The translations under genes were made by a program, and so were the position numbers. This document shows, in pieces, positions 10,874 through 19,753 of a stretch of 64,000 bases of DNA; position 1 is the stretch's first letter, and each line of letters begins with the position of its first letter. The notes under the pieces were generated by a model. It was not told the origin of the DNA. It saw nothing but the letters and a program-made list of their open reading frames with translations, and did not search any database. Origin of the DNA: Chromatiaceae bacterium (GTDB taxonomy: Bacteria > Pseudomonadota > Gammaproteobacteria > Chromatiales > Chromatiaceae); assembly GCA_024235315.1 (NCBI GenBank), contig JACKMP010000008.1:68431-132430 (forward strand), in the 5' to 3' direction.

Positions 10874-12049
10874 CTAGTCCGCCTGGCGACGCAGGAACGC
10901 AGGAATATCCAGGTACTCCATGTTCTTGCTGGCGGCGGCCTTGACGAAGTCGTTGGCCGTTTTGGGATTGCGCCGAATATTGGTTGGCACTTCGAGCGAA
11001 GTGTAATCGAGATTGTCGGTTTCGGTCGCGTCGTTGCTGACCAGCCGCACCGGCTTGATCTCCACTTCCGGCTGCTTCACCACTGCCGGCAGCTCTTCGC
11101 CGAGCCCGGTTGCAACCACAGTCACCCGCATCTCATCGACCATTTCCGGATCGATGACCGTTCCGACGACGACCGTCGCATCGTCGCGTGCAAATTCTTT
11201 GACCGTGTTGCCGACCTCGTCGAACTCCCCGATCGCCAGATCGAGCCCTGCTGTGATATTGACCAGGATTCCGCGTGCACCGGACAGGTTGATGTCCTCC
11301 AGCAATGGACTGCGGATGGCCAACTCGGCCGCCTCACGGGCACGCTTCTCACCGCTCGCGCGGCCAGTACCCATCATTGCGACACCCATCTCCGACATCA
11401 CTGTGCGCACGTCGGCGAAGTCCACGTTGATCAGACCCGGCCGGGTGATCAGCTCGGCGATACCCTGCACCGCGTTCAGCAGCACGTCGTTGGCCGCCTT
11501 GAAGGCATCGAGCAGCGAGGTGGTCTTGCCCAGCACCGACAACAGCTTCTCGTTGGGGATGGTGATCAGCGAGTCCACGTGCTCCGACAGCCTGGCGATG
11601 CCTTCTTCCGCGATCCGCAGGCGCTTGCCACCTTCAAAACTGAACGGCTTGGTCACGACGGCCACGGTCAGGATACCGAGCTCCTTGGCCACCTCGGCGA
11701 CCACCGGGGCTGCGCCGGTGCCGGTCCCACCACCCATACCTGCTGTGATGAACACCATGTCGGCACCTTCCAGTGCTTCGTAGATGCGGTCACGATCCTC
11801 CATCGCGGCCTCGAATCCACGGTCAGGATTCGCACCTGCGCCCAGCCCACGGGTCACGTTCGAACCCAGCTGCAGTGCCGTGCGCACCTCAGTGTTCTTC
11901 AGCGCCTGGGCATCTGTGTTCGCGCAGATGAACTCGACACCTTCGATGTTCGACCTCAACATGTGGTTCACGGCATTGCCGCCGCCACCGCCGACACCGA
12001 TAACCTTGATTACTGCGTTCTGGCTATCCACATCCATCAACTCAAACAT
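10874..12049 (-). CDS. ftsZ: Cell division GTPase FtsZ
   Basis: FtsZ is the tubulin-like GTPase that forms the division ring. From ATG 12049 (MFELMDVDSQNAVIKVIGVG) it has 391 residues. The strong site AGGAGAGG five bases upstream decides this start over an in-frame ATG nine codons earlier. The nucleotide-binding glycine loops are GVGGGGGNA (18-26) and GGGTGTG (106-112). The conserved C-terminal peptide YLDIPAFLRRQAD, which binds FtsA and Zap proteins, ends the protein. It is the last gene of the dcw run, 55 bp after ftsA. Internal promoters in ftsQ/ftsA are common in this family but I could not place any. Confidence 0.98.
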   Translation of the reverse strand: MFELMDVDSQNAVIKVIGVGGGGGNAVNHMLRSNIEGVEFICANTDAQALKNTEVRTALQLGSNVTRGLGAGANPDRGFEAAMEDRDRIYEALEGADMVFITAGMGGGTGTGAAPVVAEVAKELGILTVAVVTKPFSFEGGKRLRIAEEGIARLSEHVDSLITIPNEKLLSVLGKTTSLLDAFKAANDVLLNAVQGIAELITRPGLINVDFADVRTVMSEMGVAMMGTGRASGEKRAREAAELAIRSPLLEDINLSGARGILVNITAGLDLAIGEFDEVGNTVKEFARDDATVVVGTVIDPEMVDEMRVTVVATGLGEELPAVVKQPEVEIKPVRLVSNDATETDNLDYTSLEVPTNIRRNPKTANDFVKAAASKNMEYLDIPAFLRRQAD

Positions 12050-12104
12050 TTTCCTCTCCTCCAGATGCCGACCCACCCCTCGTCGGGGGCGAAGTCCGAT
12101 TTGA

Positions 12105-13340
12105 TTAAAAGTTTCCCTGGAACCAACTCTTCATCCGGTTCCAAACCGATTTGAGACTCCCACCACCGACGTTCTCAGGCAGCCGCGCCGCCCGGTTCCG
12201 ATGGCCAAACAACAGCAAGCCCACGCCAGTGGCATGAATGGGATTGCGTACGACATCCACCAGGCCGGTCACGTACTGGGGGATGCCCAGCCGCACCGGC
12301 ATGTGAAAAACCTCTTCTGCCAGGTCGATCAGCCCCTCCATCTTGGCGCTGCCGCCGGTCAACACGACACCTCCGGCCACCAGGTCTTCATAACCCGAGC
12401 GGCGCAGTTCCGACTGAATAAGGGTGAGCAGTTCCTCGTAGCGCGGCTCTACCACCTCGGCCAGGGTCTGGCGAGACAATCGGCGCGGCGGCCGATCGCC
12501 GATGCTCGGCACCTCGATCGTCTCGTCGGGACTGGCGAGCTGTGTCAGCGCACAGGCGTACTTGAGCTTGATCTCTTCGGCATGTTGCGTCGGTGTGCGC
12601 AACGCGACGGCAATGTCATTGGTGACCTGATCACCGGCAATCGGGATCACCGCGGTATGGCGAATGGAGCCGCCGGTAAACACTGCGATGTCGGTGGTGC
12701 CGCCGCCGATGTCGACCAGGCAGACACCCAGGTCCTTTTCGTCATCCTCGAGCACCGAGTAACTCGAGGCCAGCTGTTCGAGAATCAGGTCCTCGACCTC
12801 GAGACCACAGCGGCGCACACACTTGATGATGTTCTGCGCGGCGCTGACCGCACCGGTCACCATGTGGACCCGCGCCTCGAGACGGACACCCGACATCCCG
12901 ACCGGGTCGTGGATGCCTTCCTGGTTATCGATGATGAATTCCTGCGGCAGGATGTGCAGGATCTTCTGGTCGGCCGGGATCGCCACCGCCCGTGCTGCGT
13001 CGATCACGCGTTCGACGTCAGAATGCGACACCTCGCCGTCCTTGATCGGGACGATGCCATGCGAGTTCAGACTGGAGATATGACTGCCGGCGATCCCGGC
13101 ATACACTGCATCGATCTCCACGCCGGCCATCAGCTCAGCCTCCTCGACCGCGCGCTGGATCGACTGCACGGTCGATTCGATGTTGACCACCACGCCTTTC
13201 TTCAGGCCACGCGATGGATGCGAGCCGATCCCGATGATTTCGACCTCGTTGTCCTGCCTGACTTCACCAACGATGGCGACCACTTTCGAGGTGCCGATAT
13301 CGAGTCCGACGATGATGTTCTTGTCGGTGCGTTTGACCAT
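12105..13340 (-). CDS. ftsA: Cell division protein FtsA
   Basis: FtsA is the actin-like protein that tethers FtsZ filaments to the membrane and recruits later division proteins. The 411-residue product has the phosphate-1 motif VGLDIGTSKVVAIVGE near the N-terminus, the phosphate-2 motif VDIGGGTTDIAVF, and the adenosine motif VVLTGGSAKMEG. A short C-terminal amphipathic tail (VWNRMKSWFQGNF) is the membrane anchor. The start ATG shares one base with the ftsQ stop (TGATG at 13342-13338), so translation is coupled. Length and order are normal. Confidence 0.97.
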   Translation of the reverse strand: MVKRTDKNIIVGLDIGTSKVVAIVGEVRQDNEVEIIGIGSHPSRGLKKGVVVNIESTVQSIQRAVEEAELMAGVEIDAVYAGIAGSHISSLNSHGIVPIKDGEVSHSDVERVIDAARAVAIPADQKILHILPQEFIIDNQEGIHDPVGMSGVRLEARVHMVTGAVSAAQNIIKCVRRCGLEVEDLILEQLASSYSVLEDDEKDLGVCLVDIGGGTTDIAVFTGGSIRHTAVIPIAGDQVTNDIAVALRTPTQHAEEIKLKYACALTQLASPDETIEVPSIGDRPPRRLSRQTLAEVVEPRYEELLTLIQSELRRSGYEDLVAGGVVLTGGSAKMEGLIDLAEEVFHMPVRLGIPQYVTGLVDVVRNPIHATGVGLLLFGHRNRAARLPENVGGGSLKSVWNRMKSWFQGNF

Positions 13341-14137
13341 CAGACTTTTTCCTGCATTTTCACTTCATGCGCCGCGGTTCCCTGTGCGGCAGGTTCGCGC
13401 CAGCGCACGGCGAAGCCATGTGCATACCGCATATCGATGCGCTCCGGGCGTCGTGCCGGTTGCGCGACCAGACTGGGATAGACCCGGAAGAACTGAGCCA
13501 GCCGATAACCGACGTTCTCGCGACCGAGCGACAGTGTCAGTCCGTCGTCGAACCGAACCCACCAGTGACGGCGTTCGTCCAGGCGGACCTCGCGGATCTG
13601 CAGTTCGCGCGCATCTGCGGCGGACGCAGCGGTCTGCAGGAACTCGACCACGCGCTGTTCGCTTCCCGCCGGGCCGTCGAGCCTGACCAGCCCAAGGTGT
13701 CCGTCGAGCGACGGCGGCCTGAACACGCCACCGCCGATATTGATCAGCGCATCCTCACCCCAGCGTGCCAGTGGCACTTCCTCGGTCACCACCATGTTCA
13801 GCTTGTCCGGCCAGACACGACGGATGCTGACGTCGGCAACCCAGGGCATATCCAGCACACGGTTACGCAGCTTCTGCATGTCGCAACTGAAGAAGCCGCC
13901 ATCGATCACCTCCACGACGGTCTTCTGGATCTCGTCCGGCTTGAGCTCGCGGAAATCACCTGTTACCTGGATCACCCGCAATGGCAGGCGTCCAGGCTGT
14001 GACAGGTCGCGATAGGCAACGACGCCAAGGGCCGTTGTGGCGGCCAGCGCAGTCGCGCCAACAACCGCGGCCAGCCAGCGCCGTGGCGGCAGCTGCGTGC
14101 TATCCGTGTTCCGGCGCCTCGTGGATGCACTGGCCAT
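13340..14137 (-). CDS. ftsQ: Cell division protein FtsQ
   Basis: FtsQ is a bitopic divisome protein that links early and late division proteins with FtsB and FtsL. The 265-residue product has a short cytoplasmic tail, one membrane helix (about 22-42, LAAVVGATALAATTALGVVAY), a POTRA domain starting at LRVIQVTGDFRELKPDEIQ, and the FtsQ beta domain with VSIRRVWPDKLNMVVTEEVPLARWG. Both junctions are one-base TGATG overlaps, with ddlB upstream and ftsA downstream, so it is tightly coupled in the operon. Confidence 0.94.
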   Translation of the reverse strand: MASASTRRRNTDSTQLPPRRWLAAVVGATALAATTALGVVAYRDLSQPGRLPLRVIQVTGDFRELKPDEIQKTVVEVIDGGFFSCDMQKLRNRVLDMPWVADVSIRRVWPDKLNMVVTEEVPLARWGEDALINIGGGVFRPPSLDGHLGLVRLDGPAGSEQRVVEFLQTAASAADARELQIREVRLDERRHWWVRFDDGLTLSLGRENVGYRLAQFFRVYPSLVAQPARRPERIDMRYAHGFAVRWREPAAQGTAAHEVKMQEKV

Positions 14138-15060
14138 CAGCGCGCCTCCAGTGTCTGCGCGAGGATGCGCCAGACCAACTCGTTGAAATCGATGCCGACC
14201 GCCTTGGCCGCCATCGGCACCAGACTGTGGCCGGTCATCCCGGGCACGGTGTTGACCTCGATCACCCAGGGACGCTGCGCTTCGTCCATCAGGATATCGA
14301 CCCGTCCCCAGCCGCTGGCGCCAACCGCATCGAATGTCCGCATGGCCAGCGCCTGCAATGCACCCTCCGTTGCCCTGTCCAGGCCACAGGGGATCAGATA
14401 GCGGGTGTCGTCGGCGACATATTTGGCGTCGTAGTCGTAGAACGCGTGCGTGGTCTCCAGCCTGATCAGAGGCAGTGCTTCGCGCCCCAGGATCGCCGCG
14501 GTGTATTCAGACCCTGTGACCCAACACTCGGCCATGACGTGACTCTGGTATTCGGCCGCCTTGGCCCAGGCACTGCGCAGCTGATCACGATCGTCCGCGC
14601 GCGACATACCGATGCTCGAGCCTTCGAGTGCCGGCTTGACCATCAATGGGAACCCCAGACCGCAGGCGGTTTCAAAATCTTCATCGTTCTGGATCAGGGT
14701 GAACCCCGGGGTCGGCAGACCCAGGGCATGGATCAGCAGCTTGGTGCGGTACTTGTCCATCGCAATCGCCGAGCCCATGACGCCGCTGCCGGTGTAGGGC
14801 AGACCGAGGATCTCGAGTGCACCCTGGATCACACCATCTTCACCACCGCGCCCGTGCAGGACATTGAACACGCGATCGAACCCACCGGCCGCGAGCACCG
14901 AAAGCACGTCCTTGCCGACATCGATGCCATGTGCGTCGACACCACGTGCAAGCAGTCCTTCGAGTACCGCCCGGCCGCTGACCAGCGAGACCTCGCGTTC
15001 GGCCGCCCAGCCCCCCATCAGGACCGCAACTTTTCCGAAGACACTGGCGTCAGGCGTCAT
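14137..15060 (-). CDS. ddlB: D-alanine--D-alanine ligase DdlB
   Basis: Ddl joins two D-alanines with ATP to make the dipeptide that MurF adds to the peptidoglycan precursor. The 307-residue ATP-grasp enzyme shows VAVLMGGWAAEREVSLVSG at the N-terminus, the glycine-rich loop EGSSIGMSRADDR and the metal-binding end WVIEVNTVPGMTGHSLVPMAA. This is the short DdlB type found inside dcw clusters. It overlaps murB by four bases (ATGA) and ftsQ by one. Confidence 0.96.
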   Translation of the reverse strand: MTPDASVFGKVAVLMGGWAAEREVSLVSGRAVLEGLLARGVDAHGIDVGKDVLSVLAAGGFDRVFNVLHGRGGEDGVIQGALEILGLPYTGSGVMGSAIAMDKYRTKLLIHALGLPTPGFTLIQNDEDFETACGLGFPLMVKPALEGSSIGMSRADDRDQLRSAWAKAAEYQSHVMAECWVTGSEYTAAILGREALPLIRLETTHAFYDYDAKYVADDTRYLIPCGLDRATEGALQALAMRTFDAVGASGWGRVDILMDEAQRPWVIEVNTVPGMTGHSLVPMAAKAVGIDFNELVWRILAQTLEAR

Positions 15061-15953
15061 ACCGCATCTCCTGCCATATGCACTTCAGTACGCAGCTTCA
15101 CACCGTGCACACGCTCGACCTGTGCGTGGACATAGTTGATCAGTTGCTCGATGTCCGCAGCACTGGCCTCACCGGTATTGATGATGAAATTGGCGTGTTT
15201 GCTCGAGACTTGTGCACCGCCGATGCGATGCCCCTTGAGTCCGCTCGTCTCGATCAGGCGTGCGGCATGGTCGCCGGGCGGATTGCGGAACGTCGAACCA
15301 CAGCTCGGCTGCCCGGTAGGCTGTGTGGCCGCACGCCTTTCCAACAGCGCGCGGATCGCTGCCTGTTCCTGTTCCACATCGCCACGCCCGAGGCACAGCG
15401 TACAGGCGATGAACCATTCGTCCGCCGGCCGTTCCACGTGACGATAAGCCACCACGAAGTCCGCAGGCGGGCGCTCGCGCACGACCCCGGCACGGTCGAT
15501 CGTCGTAACACCCTCGACGATCGGCCAGGTCTCACCACCGAAGGCGCCGGCGTTCATCGCCAGCGCGCCACCCATGGTGCCGGGTATACCGGCCAGGAAA
15601 GCGGCACCGGTGAGACCAGCACGCGCGCATTCACGCGCCACCTTTGCGCATGCCACGCCGGCCTCGACATGTGCCCTGTCGCCGTCGATCTGCAGACCGT
15701 CCAATCTGCCCTGCAGCGCGATCACGGTACCCCGGAAACCGGCGTCGCGGATCAGCAGGTTGCTGCCCAGACCCAGCCACAACAGCGGCTCATCCGCTTT
15801 CAGGGTTTGCAGAAACATCGCGAGATCACTGGCGTCTGCCGGCAGATACAGCTGCTTCGCCGGCCCGCCGACGCGCCAGGTGTTATAGCGACGGAGTGGC
15901 TCACCGAGGCGCAGCTCACCTCGCAGCAACGGTTGTTGTGGTGCCGCCATCAT
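15057..15953 (-). CDS. murB: UDP-N-acetylenolpyruvoylglucosamine reductase MurB
   Basis: MurB is the flavoenzyme that reduces the enolpyruvyl intermediate to UDP-MurNAc. The 298-residue product is the type IIa form, with a VAO-type FAD domain (LGLGSNLLIRDAGFRG, then GIPGTMGGALAMNAGAFGGE) and the catalytic serine in QPSCGSTFRNPPGDHA. Two consecutive ATGs occur at the start (15953 and 15950). The first overlaps the stop of a 50-codon reading frame lying between murC and murB. Downstream it overlaps ddlB by ATGA. Confidence 0.96.
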   Translation of the reverse strand: MMAAPQQPLLRGELRLGEPLRRYNTWRVGGPAKQLYLPADASDLAMFLQTLKADEPLLWLGLGSNLLIRDAGFRGTVIALQGRLDGLQIDGDRAHVEAGVACAKVARECARAGLTGAAFLAGIPGTMGGALAMNAGAFGGETWPIVEGVTTIDRAGVVRERPPADFVVAYRHVERPADEWFIACTLCLGRGDVEQEQAAIRALLERRAATQPTGQPSCGSTFRNPPGDHAARLIETSGLKGHRIGGAQVSSKHANFIINTGEASAADIEQLINYVHAQVERVHGVKLRTEVHMAGDAV

Positions 15954-16102
15954 CTTGCGTCCTTGCCGGCCTTCGGCCGCGCCTGCCGCGACGACTGGCG
16001 CCGCGCCAGCGCCGTGCCGGAACGATCCTGCGCCGGCAGCCGCCCGGTCAGTCCCTCACCGCAACCCATGTGCAAGCGACGTGGCGTGTATTCGCGTCTC
16101 AT
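15950..16102 (-). CDS. Small basic protein of 50 residues, embedded between murC and murB
   Basis: This reading frame fills the only sizeable gap in the murC-murB junction. Its ATG (16102-16100) overlaps the murC TGA as ATGA, and its TGA (15952-15950) overlaps the first murB ATG as ATGA. The peptide starts MRREYTPRRLHMGCGEGL and ends RPKAGKDAR. It has 11 arginines and 2 lysines against 4 acidic residues, one cysteine, and no hydrophobic segment. It resembles nothing I know. About 78% of third codon positions are G or C. The evidence for coding is the exact fit in an operon where nearly all genes overlap by ATGA. A short linker that merely keeps translation coupled is the alternative. Confidence 0.55.
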   Translation of the reverse strand: MRREYTPRRLHMGCGEGLTGRLPAQDRSGTALARRQSSRQARPKAGKDAR

Positions 16103-17529
16103 GGGCACATCGCCTCCGCCATAGCCGCCGCCACTGCCCCGATGTTTCCGGCACCCATGGTGACCACGATATCCCCATCGGCAACCAGGTCGCCAAGGAT
16201 CTGGGGCAGATCTTCGACAACATCCAGAAACACCGGGTCGACCTGACCGCGCGCCCTGATGGAGCGGACCAGCGCACGACCGTCAGCCCCGGCGATCGGC
16301 GCTTCACCAGCCGCATAGACCTCAGCCAACACCAGGACATCGACCTTCGACAGCACGGCCACGAAGTCTTCGAAGGCGTCATGGGTGCGGCTGTATCGAT
16401 GCGGCTGGAAGGCCAGCACCAGGCGGCGATCGGGCCAGCCGGCACGTACTGCCTCCAGGGTTGCCGCGATCTCGCGGGGATGATGCCCATAGTCGTCGAC
16501 CAGCATGATGTCGCAGTCGCCGATCCGGCATCCCTGCCTGGCCTGAAAACGCCGCCCGATGCCTTGAAACGCCGCCAGTGCCGCGCGCATGGCCTCGACC
16601 TCGACACCCAGCTCACGTGCAACCGCGATCGCCGCCAGCGCGTTGAGCACATTGTGACGGCCCGGCATGTTGAGAGTCACATCGAAGGGCTCCTGCGCCT
16701 TGATGTGCACACGGAAGCGTGTAGTCATCCCGTTTTGTTGGATGTCCGCAGCGCGCACATCGGCATCGCCGCGCGTGCCGTATGTGACGACCTTGCGCGT
16801 CACCTCGGGCAGCAGCTCACGCACGTTGTCATCATCGATGCACATGACCGCCTGGCCGTAGAACGGCAGGTGATGCAGGAATTCGAGGAAGGTCGCACGC
16901 AGGCGCATGAAGTCGTTGCCGTAGGTGACCATGTGGTCTTCGTCGACATTGGTCACCACGGCGATCATCGGTTGCAGATAGAGGAACGACGCGTCGCTCT
17001 CATCGGCTTCGGCGACCAGGACCTCACCTTCACCCAGATGCGCATAGCTGCCGCGCGAGTTGAGACGGCCACCGATCACATAGGTCGGATCCAGGCCGCC
17101 CTCGATCAGGATGCTGGCGGTCAGGCTGGTTGTCGTGGTCTTGCCATGCGTACCAGCCACCGCGATGCCATATCGGAATCGCATGATTTCGGCCAGCATC
17201 TCGGCACGAGGCACGACCGGGATGCGCCGCTCGCGTGCCGCCCTGACCTCGGCATTGTCGTCCTTGACCGCACTGGATATGACGATCGCATCCGCACCAC
17301 TGACATGCGCTGCCTCATGTCCGATATGAATGCTCGCACCCTGCTCTGCCAGCCGCTGGGTGGCAGCATTCTGTTTGATATCCGAGCCCGAGATCTCGTA
17401 GCCGAGATTGAGCATGACCTGGGCGATGCCATTCATCCCGGCACCGCCAATTCCGACGAAGTGCAGGCGGCGCATGCGGCCCATCGTCTCGGCGGCATAG
17501 CGACGTGGCCTGGTCGTGATCCCGGTCAT
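16099..17529 (-). CDS. murC: UDP-N-acetylmuramate--L-alanine ligase MurC
   Basis: MurC adds the first amino acid, L-alanine, to UDP-MurNAc. The 476-residue product has the Rossmann start RLHFVGIGGAGMNGIAQVML, the P-loop GTHGKTTTTSLTASIL, the Mur ligase central domain with VTNVDEDHMVTYG, and the C-terminal domain with VDDYGHHPREIAATLEA. The start overlaps the murG stop by ATGA. In frame, an ATG about 18 codons downstream (MGRMRRLHF) is closer to the usual family start, so the true N-terminus may be shorter. The stop overlaps the small reading frame before murB. Confidence 0.97.
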   Translation of the reverse strand: MTGITTRPRRYAAETMGRMRRLHFVGIGGAGMNGIAQVMLNLGYEISGSDIKQNAATQRLAEQGASIHIGHEAAHVSGADAIVISSAVKDDNAEVRAARERRIPVVPRAEMLAEIMRFRYGIAVAGTHGKTTTTSLTASILIEGGLDPTYVIGGRLNSRGSYAHLGEGEVLVAEADESDASFLYLQPMIAVVTNVDEDHMVTYGNDFMRLRATFLEFLHHLPFYGQAVMCIDDDNVRELLPEVTRKVVTYGTRGDADVRAADIQQNGMTTRFRVHIKAQEPFDVTLNMPGRHNVLNALAAIAVARELGVEVEAMRAALAAFQGIGRRFQARQGCRIGDCDIMLVDDYGHHPREIAATLEAVRAGWPDRRLVLAFQPHRYSRTHDAFEDFVAVLSKVDVLVLAEVYAAGEAPIAGADGRALVRSIRARGQVDPVFLDVVEDLPQILGDLVADGDIVVTMGAGNIGAVAAAMAEAMCP

Positions 17530-18596
17530 GCCGCCAACTCCTCGCAGACATCCGCAACGCGCCCGGTCGCATCGCGCTGCGCCATGCGATAGGCATGCCG
17601 CCCCATCGCATGCAGCAACGCGCGATCAGACAGCAGGGCCAGCAACAGCTGCGCAAGACTGCGCGCCGTCAGTTCGTGTTGCGGCAGCAGACGTGCCGCA
17701 CCCGCCTCGGTCAGAAAACGTGCATTGGCTGTCTGGTGGTCATCCACCGCGTGCAGAAACGGCACCAGAATGGCAGCGCGGCCTGCGGCCATCAGTTCAG
17801 ATACAGTCAGTGCGCCGGCACGGCAGACCACGAGATCGGCCCAGGCATAGGCCTCCGCCATATCGTCGACGAACTCGCTGACCAAGGCACTGACACCCTG
17901 TTGTCTGTAGGCCTCCGACGTCGCCTGCGCCTTGCCGCGACCCGCCTGGTGGCGAATCTCGGGCCGCGCCTCCGGATCGAGCTGCGCCATCGCAACAGGC
18001 AGGTTTTCGTTCAGTGCCTGTGCGCCCAGCGAACCGCCCACCACCAACAGGTGCAACGGACGATCGGCTGCGATCGGCGCCGGCTCGCCCATGCCCGAAA
18101 TCTCACAGCGCACCGGATTTCCGGTCAACTGTGCCGCGGCACTGGACGGGAAGCTGCCAGGAAAGGCCTCGAGGACCCGAGTGGCCACGTGCGCAAGCCA
18201 GCGATTGGTCATGCCAGGTATGGCATTCTGTTCATGGATCACCAGTGGTGTACGCATCAGTCGACTCACCAGGCCACCAGGGCCGGTGACGAAGCCGCCC
18301 ATGCCCAACACGACCTGCGGGCGGCGCAGGCGCAGCACCCGCCATGCCTGCCGCATGGCACGCAACAGGCGAAACGGCGCCAGCAATCGATCGATTGCGC
18401 CCTGACCGCGCAGGCGGAAGGCGGCGATGGTATCGAGCTCGAAGCCGTGTGCCGGAACCACGCGCGATTCGAAACTGTCCGGCGTACCCAGCCAGTTGAC
18501 CTGCCAACCGCGGTCGGCAAGTTCGCGGGCCACCGCCAACGCAGGGAACACATGCCCGCCGGTGCCACCGGCCATGATCACTATGCGCGCTGCCAC
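17526..18596 (-). CDS. murG: UDP-GlcNAc transferase MurG
   Basis: MurG transfers GlcNAc to lipid I on the inner face of the membrane, giving lipid II. I start it at GTG 18596 (VAARIVIMAGGTGGHVFPAL) because AAGGAGG stands just upstream and the glycine loop GGTGGH then falls at the usual position. A longer upstream extension lies inside ftsW and is a shadow. The 356-residue GT-B protein has a second glycine loop VVGGSLGAQALNE and the donor site FVDDMAEAYAWADLVVCRAGALT. It overlaps ftsW by 16 bp and murC by 4 bp. Confidence 0.96.
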   Translation of the reverse strand: MAARIVIMAGGTGGHVFPALAVARELADRGWQVNWLGTPDSFESRVVPAHGFELDTIAAFRLRGQGAIDRLLAPFRLLRAMRQAWRVLRLRRPQVVLGMGGFVTGPGGLVSRLMRTPLVIHEQNAIPGMTNRWLAHVATRVLEAFPGSFPSSAAAQLTGNPVRCEISGMGEPAPIAADRPLHLLVVGGSLGAQALNENLPVAMAQLDPEARPEIRHQAGRGKAQATSEAYRQQGVSALVSEFVDDMAEAYAWADLVVCRAGALTVSELMAAGRAAILVPFLHAVDDHQTANARFLTEAGAARLLPQHELTARSLAQLLLALLSDRALLHAMGRHAYRMAQRDATGRVADVCEELAA

Positions 18597-19753
18597 TGCC
18601 CCTCCTTGTCGTCGCCGGCGATCTGGTTTTCGTAGCGCACGCGCAGCAACAGGCCGACCGCAATGCAACACACGATCAGGCTGTTGCTGCCATAACTGAG
18701 AAACGGCAGCGTCAGGCCCTTGGTCGGCAGCAGCCCAACGTTCACACCGATATTGATGAAGGCCTGCATACCCAGCCACAGACCAAGTCCGTACGATACA
18801 TAGGCGGCATAGCGGTCACCCCGAAGCTCGGCGCGCGCACCGATCGCGTAGCTGCGCCAAACGATCAGGCAGAACATGCCGATCACGACCAGGGTGCCGA
18901 GCAGGCCGAACTCCTCGCCGATGACCGCCATCACGAAGTCGGTGTGCGCCTCGGGCAGGTAGAACTGTTTCTGGATGCCATTGCCCAGGCCGACGCCGAC
19001 CCATTCGCCCCGGCCAAACGCGATCAGCGCCTGCGCCAGCTGATAGCCAGAGTCCTGGGCATGCTCCCAGGGATTGAGGAACGTGGTGACACGTTCCAGG
19101 CGATACGGCGAGATCCACACCAGTGTCATCAGTGCGCCCACTGCCAGCGACAGCAGTGCCGCAAACTGCCACAAAGGCGCGCCACCGAGAAACAGCATGC
19201 CGAAAGCCGTCATCAGCAACACCGCCGTGGTGCCGAAATCGGGTTGCAGCATCAGCAGTGAACAGGCGATGACCAGCAGGAAGATCGGCTTGACGAAGCC
19301 CCACAGTGAGCTGGCCACTTCAAACTGACGACGCACCAGGTAGCCGCTCATGTACAGCACGACGAACACCTTCATGAACTCGGAGGTCTGCAGACTGAGC
19401 GGGCCGGCCGCGACCCAGCGCAACGCACCATTGGCCTCGCGACCCAGGCCCGGGACGAACACCAGCAGCAACAGGGCCAGGCCGAGGAAATACAGGATCG
19501 TGCTCCATTGGCGCCACCAACCCATCGGCATACGGTAGGCAAGCCAGCCGGCACCCGCGCCCAGTGCCAGGGCGAGCAGGTGACGGTCCACGAAACGCAG
19601 TGCATCGCCGTCGTGGCTGCTCAGGTGCATCGACGCCGACGCCACCATGACGATACCAAGACCGACGAGAACCATGACAGCTGCCAGCAACACGCCGTCC
19701 ACGCCTGGCATTCGAATTTCCTGCATACCGCGCCGGTGAGCCATTGTCGTCAT
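18581..19753 (-). CDS. ftsW: Septal peptidoglycan polymerase FtsW (SEDS family)
   Basis: FtsW is the multi-pass SEDS glycosyltransferase that polymerises lipid II at the septum, with FtsI as transpeptidase partner. The 390-residue product has about ten membrane helices. Signature segments include GANGALRWV (the REANGALRWVAAGPLSLQTSE loop), LQPDFGTT with the conserved aspartate, QALIAFGRGEWVGVGLG and the C-terminal LPFLSYGSNSL. It overlaps murD by ATGA and murG by 16 bp. RodA can be ruled out by position and by the cluster context. Confidence 0.95.
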   Translation of the reverse strand: MTTMAHRRGMQEIRMPGVDGVLLAAVMVLVGLGIVMVASASMHLSSHDGDALRFVDRHLLALALGAGAGWLAYRMPMGWWRQWSTILYFLGLALLLLVFVPGLGREANGALRWVAAGPLSLQTSEFMKVFVVLYMSGYLVRRQFEVASSLWGFVKPIFLLVIACSLLMLQPDFGTTAVLLMTAFGMLFLGGAPLWQFAALLSLAVGALMTLVWISPYRLERVTTFLNPWEHAQDSGYQLAQALIAFGRGEWVGVGLGNGIQKQFYLPEAHTDFVMAVIGEEFGLLGTLVVIGMFCLIVWRSYAIGARAELRGDRYAAYVSYGLGLWLGMQAFINIGVNVGLLPTKGLTLPFLSYGSNSLIVCCIAVGLLLRVRYENQIAGDDKEGQWQRA

